Shown here: piece by piece, positions 7,793 to 15,305 of the stretch
Position numbering within the stretch: position 1 is the stretch's first letter
Layout of the letters: every line of letters begins with the position of its first letter
Assembly (NCBI GenBank): GCA_035535015.1
Contig: DATLQU010000002.1
Coordinates: 1-35,556 of the forward strand
Length of the DNA: 35,556 nucleotides
From: Palsa-661 sp035535015
GTDB lineage: Bacteria; Actinomycetota; Acidimicrobiia; Acidimicrobiales; UBA8190
Reading direction: 5' to 3'
Position numbers and translations under genes: made by a program
The notes under the pieces: generated by a model
Seen by the model: the letters and a program-made list of their open reading frames with translations, nothing else
The model's database searches: none
What the model was told of the DNA's origin: nothing

Positions 7793-8846
7793 ACACGACG
7801 ATCGGTGGGAAGGGACTCCACTCGGGGATCTCTTGGGCCCGATTTGTGCTCACAGAGACGAGGAGGTCGGCACAGAGCGAGTCGACGACGCCGAGCCTTT
7901 CCGAGAGGTGAATTCCGAGTCGAAGGGCGAGCCTCCTACCCCATTCCTCAGCGTTCTCATGCGCACGCAGGGCAGAAGGCTGGCGACGATTCACGAGTCG
8001 CTTCTGGCGATGGCAGCGCAGACAAGTCAGAATTTCGAGGTCCTGTTGCTTGCCCATGGGGTGCCGCGACAAGGCTTCGACGATCTGCACGAGCTCGTCG
8101 ATTCTTTCGGCCTGGAATTCTCCGGACGGGTCCGGATCATCGCCGTCGAGGGGGGAGGCCGGTCACGGCCCCTGAACGTCGGTATCGACGAAGCTCGGGG
8201 CGAGTATATAGCGATTCTCGACGATGACGATGTTGTCTTTGGTCACTGGGTGGCGACATTCGAACACCATGCGATCGATGCTCACGGTGGCGTTATTCGA
8301 TGCGTTCCGGCCGAACAGAGCGTGCGACCAACGACGTGGCCCGGAGGCGAGGCCGGGTATGAAATTACGAGTCGCCCTCGCTGTCCGTGGCCCGTGCGAT
8401 TCGATCTGCTCGACCACCTCTATGAGAATCGGACCCCACCCTGCAGCTTCGCCCTGGCGCGACGCAGCTTCAACGACCTCGGAATCCGGTTCGACGAGTC
8501 GTTGCCTGTCCTCGAGGACTGGGATGTCCTCCTTCGGGTAGCGATGCTCGAAGGTGTTCTGGACACGGGAGAGGTCACAGCGCTCTGGCGCAAGTGGGAC
8601 ACCGGTGATTCGTCCACCTTTGTCCACAGCTCGAAGGAGTGGCGCCAGGCTCGAAAGGCGGTCATCAGCAAGCTTGACAGCCGGCCCTTGCTGCTTCCAG
8701 CCCATTCATTGGTTCGCCTGCAGGCGCTGGTAGCTTCGCAAGATCGCTTCCAGAGAAGGAAGAAGCTGGTGATTCGAAGATTGTCGACACCGATGCGGGT
8801 GGCGAGGAGACTCAGGCGCCGATTCCTCAGTCGCGTGGACTCATGA
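7785..8846 (+). CDS. GT2-family glycosyltransferase, copy B of a duplicated pair
   Basis: The frame is open from 7680, but ATG 7785 is preferred: it overlaps the GT-A stop as in the second pair and matches the level where similarity to copy B' begins. The 353-residue product has a GT-A domain with FLSVLMRTQGRR (54-65), GGGRSRPLNVGIDEARG (123-139), the metal-binding run AILDDDDVVFGHW (143-155) and LEDWDVLLRVA (243-253). Residues 55-340 align closely with residues 256-510 of the fusion protein at 11963. Residues about 10-47 (GTPLGDLL and what follows) resemble the end of that protein's methyltransferase domain, so this copy looks like a shortened fusion. The basic tail (RRKKLVIRR) may touch membrane lipid. 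The stop overlaps the sulfotransferase start (ATGA). Confidence 0.85.
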   Translation: MTEHDDRWEGTPLGDLLGPICAHRDEEVGTERVDDAEPFREVNSESKGEPPTPFLSVLMRTQGRRLATIHESLLAMAAQTSQNFEVLLLAHGVPRQGFDDLHELVDSFGLEFSGRVRIIAVEGGGRSRPLNVGIDEARGEYIAILDDDDVVFGHWVATFEHHAIDAHGGVIRCVPAEQSVRPTTWPGGEAGYEITSRPRCPWPVRFDLLDHLYENRTPPCSFALARRSFNDLGIRFDESLPVLEDWDVLLRVAMLEGVLDTGEVTALWRKWDTGDSSTFVHSSKEWRQARKAVISKLDSRPLLLPAHSLVRLQALVASQDRFQRRKKLVIRRLSTPMRVARRLRRRFLSRVDS

Positions 8847-9727
8847 AGGGATCACGGAGAACACCGGCGACCAAGCCGCGCTGCATCGGTGTCTTGCACA
8901 TACCCAAGACGGCTGGCTCAGCCATTCGACTTGCGTTCGGTCAAATCGAGGGTTTCTATGTCGGGCCCTTATACTTCGATGACGAGCACTTCGGAACTCG
9001 GGCATTGGCGGACGCCGTTCCCCCTCCGCATAGCGACGCGATCGCCACGACGTCCGACCTTGCCGAGATTGTGAAGACTCATCGTGTCATCATGGGCCAT
9101 TATGCGACGCGGTCCCTTGTTGGAGCCGGGTGTGATTCGATCGCCATGCAGGTCCGAGAGCCGCGATGTCGGATCCTCAGCCTCTATCGGTTCTGGCAGT
9201 CGCAATCGGATGAAGCCCGCTCCGAGCAGGGTCCTTGGGGAAAGGTCATAGCCAAGGCAGATCTTCCATTCCAGGAATTCCTCGCTTCCCCGGAGGTGTG
9301 GCCGGCAGTCGACAATTTGATTGTACGGCAGGCCATGTCGTATCGACGATCGCACCGGTGGCCATGGGGACACCGATCGGTGCCTCGGAGGCTCTATCAC
9401 GATCTGCGAAACCGGCTATCGGTTGTCGAATGGAGCTTCCGGTCTGAAGAGTTCATTGCGAGGATCTGTGGTGAGCTGGGAGTCTCCTCATGGCCCGATC
9501 TGATCATCGAGAATGCGACAGATGTGGTCGGGGAGGAAGAGGTTGTGGACGACGCTACCGCACAACGACTAGCCCGACTGACACATGCTGACCGTACGTT
9601 TCTGGATCGCCTATCGGCCGAGAGAGTTTTGACGCACCGTTCGGATGCTGACCTCAACTCGGAATTCGAACGGACGGCGGCGCGGCTCGGATTTCACCTC
9701 GCGCCGACCTTCTCCCATGTCCGGTAA
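8843..9727 (+). CDS. Sulfotransferase-family protein (PAPS-dependent), probably glycan sulfation
   Basis: The 294-residue protein has the 5'-phosphosulfate-binding loop HIPKTAGSAIR (residues 19-29) of the sulfotransferase-2-like families, with the catalytic Lys22. The second PAPS-binding element is VREPRCRILSLYRF (104-117), with Arg and Ser in the spacing expected for the 3'-phosphate-binding helix. His81/His86 nearby (KTHRVIMGHYATR) match the acceptor-side His region of the family. There is no signal peptide, so it would act in the cytoplasm on a lipid-linked glycan or nucleotide sugar. The ATG overlaps the GT-B stop by four bases, tying its translation to the glycosyltransferases. No PAPS synthesis gene is present in the window. 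Confidence 0.8.
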   Translation: MKGSRRTPATKPRCIGVLHIPKTAGSAIRLAFGQIEGFYVGPLYFDDEHFGTRALADAVPPPHSDAIATTSDLAEIVKTHRVIMGHYATRSLVGAGCDSIAMQVREPRCRILSLYRFWQSQSDEARSEQGPWGKVIAKADLPFQEFLASPEVWPAVDNLIVRQAMSYRRSHRWPWGHRSVPRRLYHDLRNRLSVVEWSFRSEEFIARICGELGVSSWPDLIIENATDVVGEEEVVDDATAQRLARLTHADRTFLDRLSAERVLTHRSDADLNSEFERTAARLGFHLAPTFSHVR

Positions 9728-9916
9728 GGGCGCCGTCGTCCACTCCCTGCGACCGCCAGGAGCAGGATTCGGCCCAGAGGCCCATCCGCCTCCGGAATAG
9801 GCCCGGTGTCGACATATGACCGGCACGACCTGGGCTACTGTCGATAGAGGGCTGCCCCTTGTGCCATCTTGCAAAGACACGAGCGGGTTCGGAAATGGGA
9901 GAGGCCGGCGAGCGGT
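9728..9916 (+). other. 189-base gap inside the polysaccharide gene block
   Basis: This gap separates the sulfotransferase stop from the epimerase start. The epimerase frame stays open back to a TTG at 9869, but no conserved fold element is lost by starting at 9917. No hairpin terminator or convincing promoter is visible, so an internal promoter is possible but unproven. Confidence 0.3.
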
Positions 9917-10990
9917 ATGCCTTCCACAACGATGATCACGGGAGGGGCCGGGTTCCTGGGCTGCGCTCTCGCCGAAGCCTTGGCGCGGACAGGTGACAGG
10001 GTTGTTGTTCTCGATATTCTGCATCCGCAGGTGCATGCGGGAAGAGGTCGACCCAAAAGGCTCGCTGACAGCGCAGAACTGCTGCCGCTGGACATTACGA
10101 GTTCGGTCAACTGGGATGCAGTGCTGAAGCTCGTACAACCTGACACTGTTGTCCATTTGGCAGCGGAAACAGGTACCGGGCAGTCACTCCAAGAAGCGAC
10201 ACGGCACGCGACCGTCAATGTAGTCGGAACAGCCCAGATGCTCGACGCCTTTCTTCGCCATGATTCGACCCCTGGTCACATCCTGCTGGCGTCGTCTCGG
10301 GCCGTCTACGGCGAAGGCCTGTGGCGTACCGAAGATGGGCGAGTATTCTCGCCTGGGCCGCGACGGCACGCCGACTTGATGGCATCGAAGTGGGACCCCG
10401 GCGATTTTCCCACTGGGATGGTCTCACCAGTTCCGAACCGGATGGACACGACCCCGGCCCGTCCCACGAGTGTCTACGGTGCCACGAAGGCGGCCCAGGA
10501 AATGGTCTGTTCGGCTTGGGCCGCAGCGACCGATACCCCCCTTTCCATTCTTCGGTTGCAGAACGTGTACGGGCCGGGGCAGTCCCTGACCAATGCCTAC
10601 ACGGGCATCGTTGCTATGTTCTCGCGGACGGCGAAGCAGGGCGAGACCATTGATGTCTACGAAGATGGCAACATCACGCGCGATTTCGTTCACGTGGACG
10701 ACGTGATCTCGGCCATGGCGGCGGCTCTGGGCCCTCCGGTACCGGGTGAACGCGTTCTCGACATCGGGTCGGGAGAATCGACCACGATTGCGACCCTGGC
10801 AAAGCTCGTAGCCTCCCACTACGACGCACCAGAACCCCTGGTGAGCGGACACTTCCGCGACGGTGATGTCCGGGCCGCCTTCGCAGATATCGGACCGGCC
10901 AAGGAGCAATTAGGGTATCGACCGATTTGGTCACTGCTCGAAGGGCTGGACTCGCTCTTCAGCTGGATCGACGAAGAGTTACGGCAATGA
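9917..10990 (+). CDS. NAD-dependent NDP-sugar epimerase/dehydratase (extended SDR), possibly dTDP-L-rhamnose 4-epimerase-like
   Basis: The 357-residue extended SDR has the NAD-binding TGGAGFLG (residues 8-15), acidic Asp33 after the second strand, VVHLAAETG (78-86), the active-site SSRAVYGEG (126-134) and the catalytic YGATK (Tyr187, Lys191). Near the C-terminus RDFVHVDDV is the usual substrate-lobe motif. The Ser-Arg-Ala-Val-Tyr-Gly-Glu-Gly version and the long insert before SVYGATK recall dTDP-L-rhamnose 4-epimerases of O-antigen clusters; that specificity is inferred. ATG 9917 is chosen because GGGAGAGG lies upstream. The stop overlaps the GT-A' start (ATGA), so it probably supplies a sugar donor to the flanking transferases. 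Confidence 0.85.
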   Translation: MPSTTMITGGAGFLGCALAEALARTGDRVVVLDILHPQVHAGRGRPKRLADSAELLPLDITSSVNWDAVLKLVQPDTVVHLAAETGTGQSLQEATRHATVNVVGTAQMLDAFLRHDSTPGHILLASSRAVYGEGLWRTEDGRVFSPGPRRHADLMASKWDPGDFPTGMVSPVPNRMDTTPARPTSVYGATKAAQEMVCSAWAAATDTPLSILRLQNVYGPGQSLTNAYTGIVAMFSRTAKQGETIDVYEDGNITRDFVHVDDVISAMAAALGPPVPGERVLDIGSGESTTIATLAKLVASHYDAPEPLVSGHFRDGDVRAAFADIGPAKEQLGYRPIWSLLEGLDSLFSWIDEELRQ

Positions 10991-11970
10991 CCGTGGCCGC
11001 CGACCCGGCCGCGTCTCCGGGCCCATCGGCCGAGAGGACTACGCCCGAGGTGTCGGGACCCCTGACTTCACTTCGCATCCAGACGGTATTGTTCCATCCT
11101 GCGGGTGGAGAAGTGGAACGCCTCTTCCGAGGGTTGGGAAATGCGGTCAGGTTGGCGAAAGGCCAGGGCCGACTCGGGCCGGTGCATCTCGCTGTCGGTG
11201 ATTGCTCCGCCGCTCGTTCGCTCAGTCATGATGCACTGAAGAGGCTGGAACTCCAAGCTCAGAGCGACGGTATTGATGCGGTCAGTTACGAGTTCTTCGG
11301 AGAGAATCTCGGTTCGGCTGCTGGCCACAACCGGCTCCTCATGGCCTTCGAGGGACCCTTTGTTCTGATCATCAATCCGGATGTCTTCGCCAGCCCCCAT
11401 GTCTTGTTGGAATTGGCGCTGCCACTGTGGGACAAACGCATTGGAATCGTGGAGGCGAGGCAGATCCCGCTCGAGCATCCCAAGGACTTCAACAGCGTGT
11501 CAGGAGACACGAGTTGGGCCTCCACAGCCGGTGCGCTCGTGAGGCACGAAGTTATCGACGCGATCGGTGGCTTCGATGCCGACTCCTTCTTTCTCTACTG
11601 TGACGACGTCGATTTCAGTTGGCGCACCCGATTGGCGGGATTCAGGGTCGTGCATCAACCAACGGCACGAATCTTTCACGACAAACGTCTCACTACCGCC
11701 GGTCGAATACAAGTGGGCCAGGCGGAGGTCCATTTCGCGGCCGAGTCCGCTTTGATCTTGGCTTGGAAGTATTCAAGACCGGATCTGGTCACCCGATGGC
11801 TCGACATGTTTACTCAATCTCAACGGCCCGGTGAACGGAAGGTGGCCGAGGAGTTTCGAATCAGGCGGGATATGGGGTATCTTCCCGAAGCCATCGATCC
11901 CGACCGGCGCGTGGGGGAGTTCTTCGGGGACGGCGCGTTTGCCTACCATCGGTTCTCGTACGATGACTGA
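10987..11970 (+). CDS. GT2-family glycosyltransferase, copy A'
   Basis: The 327-residue protein is paralogous to the protein at 6773-7792. Shared landmarks, in order, are SLRIQTVLF, RGLGNAVR, GDCS, ENLGSAAGHNRLL, IINPDVF (DXD-like), WASTAGALVR, GGFDADSFFLYCDDVDFSW and RIFHDKRLTT. ATG 10987 overlaps the epimerase stop by four bases; the frame is open further upstream, but that part falls inside the epimerase gene. The two copies differ mainly in the N-terminal 30 residues and the last 60. Divergence is substantial at the DNA level, so the duplication is old. The stop overlaps the next start in the same ATGACTGA arrangement as the first pair. Confidence 0.85.
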   Translation: MTVAADPAASPGPSAERTTPEVSGPLTSLRIQTVLFHPAGGEVERLFRGLGNAVRLAKGQGRLGPVHLAVGDCSAARSLSHDALKRLELQAQSDGIDAVSYEFFGENLGSAAGHNRLLMAFEGPFVLIINPDVFASPHVLLELALPLWDKRIGIVEARQIPLEHPKDFNSVSGDTSWASTAGALVRHEVIDAIGGFDADSFFLYCDDVDFSWRTRLAGFRVVHQPTARIFHDKRLTTAGRIQVGQAEVHFAAESALILAWKYSRPDLVTRWLDMFTQSQRPGERKVAEEFRIRRDMGYLPEAIDPDRRVGEFFGDGAFAYHRFSYDD

Positions 11971-13738
11971 CCGGTATCGATACGGCTACCGACCTGGCAC
12001 CGTTTACGAGTCGGTCGTCAGTCTCGTTCGACAGTTCCGAATCGCCGATGCCACGGTCATCCTCGACATCGGTTGCGGCTTTGGAGCGATTGCCGAGCCG
12101 ATTCGGGAGACCGGTCTCACGTATATCGGCTTCGACACCGAAGAGTCAGGCATCACCGATCTTCTTGGTCGCGGGTTCGAGGCGCAACAGATCGACCTGC
12201 GAGAAGCAGAACCTTCCCTGGCGACGATCCGCATGGCTGTCGGAGAGCGTCGAGTCGCCGCTGCCGTCATGGTTGACGCGTTGGAACACATCCCGAACGG
12301 GTCGGAGATTCTCGAAGGGATCCGGCAGTTCTCCTCTGCCCAAGGAGGGTTTCCACTCGTCATCGCCGTTCCGAACGTGACCCATATCGATATTGCCGCC
12401 AAGCTCCTCATGGGCCGATGGGACGTAACCGAGACGGGGATCCTCGATGCGACGCACGTGGCCTGGTTCTCCGCAGACGGTTTACGGCAGACGACGAGCG
12501 ATGCCGGCTGGGTCGAGATCGAACAGAACGACTTCGAACTGCCCGACAGCGACCAGCATTTTCCGCCGGGCGCCGCCGCCCTGCAGCGGGGAGCTCCACT
12601 TCACGATCTTCTGGCCTCCGTACGTCAACAGGCGGGCGAAGGGATGATCGTCAACGAGTTCGTTCGTGTCTATGTCCCGCTCGAAAGAGAGAAGAATTCG
12701 GACGCAGAGACGAGGGAGGCGCCGTTTCTGACCGTGCTGATGCGCACGCAAGGGCGACGAGAAGCAACGATCCAGGAGGCCCTCCTCGCGCTTGCCGCGC
12801 AGTCGAGCCAGAACTTCGAACTTCTGATACTGGCACATGACGTACCCCGTAAAGACCTGGGAGGTCTCCGCTACCTGGCTTCGTGCTTCGGCGAGGAATT
12901 CTCCGGGCGGGTACGTGTGATCCCCGTCGACGGTGGAGGCCGGGCGCGACCACTGAACGTCGGTGTGGAGATGGCCCGGGGCCGTTACCTGGCCATCCTC
13001 GACGACGACGACGTCGTCTTCGGTCATTGGGTCGAGACCTATGAACGGCATGCGGCCAAGGCAAATGGCCGGGTAATTCGGTGCGCTCCAGCCGAACAGG
13101 GCGTTCGCCCGGCGACGTGGCCCGGAGGGCGCGACGGCTACACGATCACGAGCCGCCCGCGGTGTCGGCTGCCTGAGCGATTCGATCTCCTCGACCACCT
13201 GTTCCAGAATCGGACGCCGCCCTGCAGCTTTGCTTTGCCTCGGAGCGCCTTTGTGGATCTGGGCATCCGATTCGATGAGTCGTTGCCCGTCGTCGAGGAT
13301 TGGGATGTTCTCCTGCGAGTTGCCCTCATGAGTGGTGTGGTCGACACGGGTGAAGTCACCGCACTGTGGCGTAAATGGGACAAGGGAAGCGATTCTTCCA
13401 AGTACGTTCACAGCGACATGGAGTGGCGCCAGGCGAGGGACACGATCATCGCCAAGCTCGACAGCCTGCCGCTGTTGCTCCCACCTCGTTCAGTCACGGA
13501 AATTGTCAGGCTCCAGAGTCGCGTCGCTACCCTGGACTCTCTGCGAGTGCACACCGAAGGCTCAGGGGCGCTTGGCGAGACTGATTGGGAGTACCTACTC
13601 GCGCGAGCTGCAATTGCCGACGAAAGTGTTCGAGCGGTCGAAGTGATGAAAGCGTCGACGAGTTGGAGGGTGACAGTGCCGATACGAGCGATCGGCCGTC
13701 TGAGGCGAATGGTTGCCTCGTGGAGGGAGTCGAATTAG
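11963..13738 (+). CDS. Fusion: SAM-dependent methyltransferase + GT2 glycosyltransferase (copy B')
   Basis: The 591-residue protein has two domains. Residues about 15-240 form a class I methyltransferase: VILDIGCGFGAIAEPI (32-47) is the SAM-binding motif I, YIGFDTE (54-60) gives the acidic residue for the ribose, and MVDALEHI (103-110) matches the motif II region. Residues 254-510 form a GT2 domain with FLTVLMRTQGRR (255-266), GGGRARPLNVG (324-334), AILDDDDVVFGHW (344-356) and VEDWDVLLRVA (444-454). The tail ends in KASTSWRVTVPIRAIGRLRR, common at the C-terminus of polysaccharide glycosyltransferases. ATG 11963 is used rather than the open frame from 11831, which would overlap GT-A' by 140 bases. 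One polypeptide could add a sugar and O-methylate it, capping or marking the chain. Confidence 0.88.
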   Translation: MTDRYRYGYRPGTVYESVVSLVRQFRIADATVILDIGCGFGAIAEPIRETGLTYIGFDTEESGITDLLGRGFEAQQIDLREAEPSLATIRMAVGERRVAAAVMVDALEHIPNGSEILEGIRQFSSAQGGFPLVIAVPNVTHIDIAAKLLMGRWDVTETGILDATHVAWFSADGLRQTTSDAGWVEIEQNDFELPDSDQHFPPGAAALQRGAPLHDLLASVRQQAGEGMIVNEFVRVYVPLEREKNSDAETREAPFLTVLMRTQGRREATIQEALLALAAQSSQNFELLILAHDVPRKDLGGLRYLASCFGEEFSGRVRVIPVDGGGRARPLNVGVEMARGRYLAILDDDDVVFGHWVETYERHAAKANGRVIRCAPAEQGVRPATWPGGRDGYTITSRPRCRLPERFDLLDHLFQNRTPPCSFALPRSAFVDLGIRFDESLPVVEDWDVLLRVALMSGVVDTGEVTALWRKWDKGSDSSKYVHSDMEWRQARDTIIAKLDSLPLLLPPRSVTEIVRLQSRVATLDSLRVHTEGSGALGETDWEYLLARAAIADESVRAVEVMKASTSWRVTVPIRAIGRLRRMVASWRESN

Positions 13739-13743
13739 GCGCA

Positions 13744-13773
13744 CAGCCGGGAAGAGTGGGCGAAGTCCGGCTG
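13744..13773 (+). terminator. Weak inverted repeat after the methyltransferase-GT2 gene
   Basis: CAGCCGG (13744-13750) pairs with CCGGCTG (13767-13773) across a 16-base loop, in the 74-base gap before the membrane-protein gene. There is no T-run, so it may attenuate rather than stop transcription. Confidence 0.25.
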
Positions 13774-13812
13774 CGTCGGTAGATTCGACGCAAGACACTC
13801 GGCCTTAGGGGT

Positions 13813-15285
13813 ATGCAGGTGCCACGAGGATTCATGGGTCCCAGCAGGCGGCCGGCCTCTCTTCTTTTGCTGGTCGAAGTTGCCGTGTGGTGCGCGGTCG
13901 CTGTGGCCGCGGCGATCTATGTCATCCATACCGTGAGGAACGAGGTCAACGTCCCCATAAACGATGATTGGCATACGGTCGAGCTGTACGTTCTCATGCG
14001 GACCCATCACTTGTCGGCAGGGCAGATATGGGCACAGTGGAACGAGAATCGAATGGCGTTACCCTTTGTCCTGACGCTGGGGATCGACTACGCCAGCAAC
14101 ATGGACATGCGATGGCTGATCGACCTCAGCCTGGGAATACAGCTGTGTTCTGCCGGAATACTGGTTTGGATCGCACGTCGTCTGAAGCTGCCGACATTCA
14201 TTCGTCTGGTCCTGCCGTTCCTGGTTCTGCCTCTGGCGGCCTATGAGGATTACCTCTGGGGATTTCAACTGGCCTGGGTACTGGTGTACTTCCTCCTGGT
14301 CACCGCGATCGCCGTCGCGTTACGTCCCCGGGGACGTTGGACCGTGGTTGCATGCGTCTGTCTCTGCGTGGCGGCATCGTTCTCCTCTATCCAAGGGCTG
14401 CTTGTCTGGTTCGTCGTCGCGATCATGGCTGTCGAGCGCCGCTGGAGGGTACGGGACCTTCTCGTGTTGGCTCTTGGTTTTGCCGCTACCTCGAGCCTGT
14501 ACTTCTTCGATTTCAACCTGTCGAGTGGCTCGTCCCCAGGGGGGATCAGCTTCGGTCTGCGACATCCGGAACTCATGGCCAGATACGTTGCTTACCTCTT
14601 CGCTGCGCTGTTCGATCCCACGCGCAATTTCGCTGACAAAGGAAGCACGGATGTGCTTCAGCGCGTCTCGCCGTACCTCGGGGCGGTGGTGGTCGTCGTC
14701 GGAATTGTGGTGACGATACTGGGATTGCGCGTCCTCTTGATGGCGTACCGCTATGGGGACGATCATCCTGACCGACCTAATGCGTCCCTCGCCGTCGGGG
14801 TTGCTCTCTCTGTGTATTCGCTTCTCTTCGCCGGCGTGACCGCGTTTGGAAGAGTCGGTTACGGGGTGGCGCAAGCGGGGGCCTCCAGATACACGCTGTA
14901 TACACCGCTGTTGCTCGCCGGAATTGTGCTCAGTGTTGCCGGTCTCGGTTCCGTTCGAAACGCAGGGCGGTGGACCGGCGGGGCGCGTGGAGAGACGGAA
15001 GGCCGGGGTCGCGCCTGGGCGAGGCGAGGGGTGATTGTCGGGTCGGCGGTATGTGTACTGTCGGTACTGGTGGGCGCGGCGAACTCGGCGTGGGATCCCG
15101 TGGTGCGTACGGAGCGACTAACGGCGTTGCAGGTGCTCGATCGCTTTCCGACCGATCACTCGCGGTACAAGCGCGTTACCTCATCCGTGGTGAAATACGT
15201 GACACCCGATGTCGCCACGTTCGAATGGTTGGTACCGAAGCTCAGGAATCTGCACACGTCGCAGTTCCCCGTTCGTGAAAGGTGA
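13813..15285 (+). CDS. Polytopic membrane protein, GT-C-like, function unknown
   Basis: The 490-residue protein has about 10-11 hydrophobic helices. After the first helix, a loop carries VPINDDWHTVEL and then WAQWNENRMALPF, matching an actinobacterial membrane family with an early acidic pair and an N-E-x-R motif. This layout resembles GT-C glycosyltransferases, which use polyprenyl-phosphate sugars outside the membrane, but the substrate is unknown and the assignment is tentative. The C-terminal 75 residues are soluble and would lie outside. ATG 13813 is used; a second ATG at 13834, preceded by ACGAGGA, is equally possible. It is co-directional with the GT block and convergent with the SDR gene, 20 bases away. 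Confidence 0.75.
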   Translation: MQVPRGFMGPSRRPASLLLLVEVAVWCAVAVAAAIYVIHTVRNEVNVPINDDWHTVELYVLMRTHHLSAGQIWAQWNENRMALPFVLTLGIDYASNMDMRWLIDLSLGIQLCSAGILVWIARRLKLPTFIRLVLPFLVLPLAAYEDYLWGFQLAWVLVYFLLVTAIAVALRPRGRWTVVACVCLCVAASFSSIQGLLVWFVVAIMAVERRWRVRDLLVLALGFAATSSLYFFDFNLSSGSSPGGISFGLRHPELMARYVAYLFAALFDPTRNFADKGSTDVLQRVSPYLGAVVVVVGIVVTILGLRVLLMAYRYGDDHPDRPNASLAVGVALSVYSLLFAGVTAFGRVGYGVAQAGASRYTLYTPLLLAGIVLSVAGLGSVRNAGRWTGGARGETEGRGRAWARRGVIVGSAVCVLSVLVGAANSAWDPVVRTERLTALQVLDRFPTDHSRYKRVTSSVVKYVTPDVATFEWLVPKLRNLHTSQFPVRER

Positions 15286-15305
15286 GCCTGACATCGAAAC
15301 GGCGC

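Noticed and set aside
11831..11962. Longer start for the methyltransferase-GT2 protein
   Set aside because: It would overlap GT-A' by 140 bases; ATG 11963 reproduces the overlap seen at 7785.
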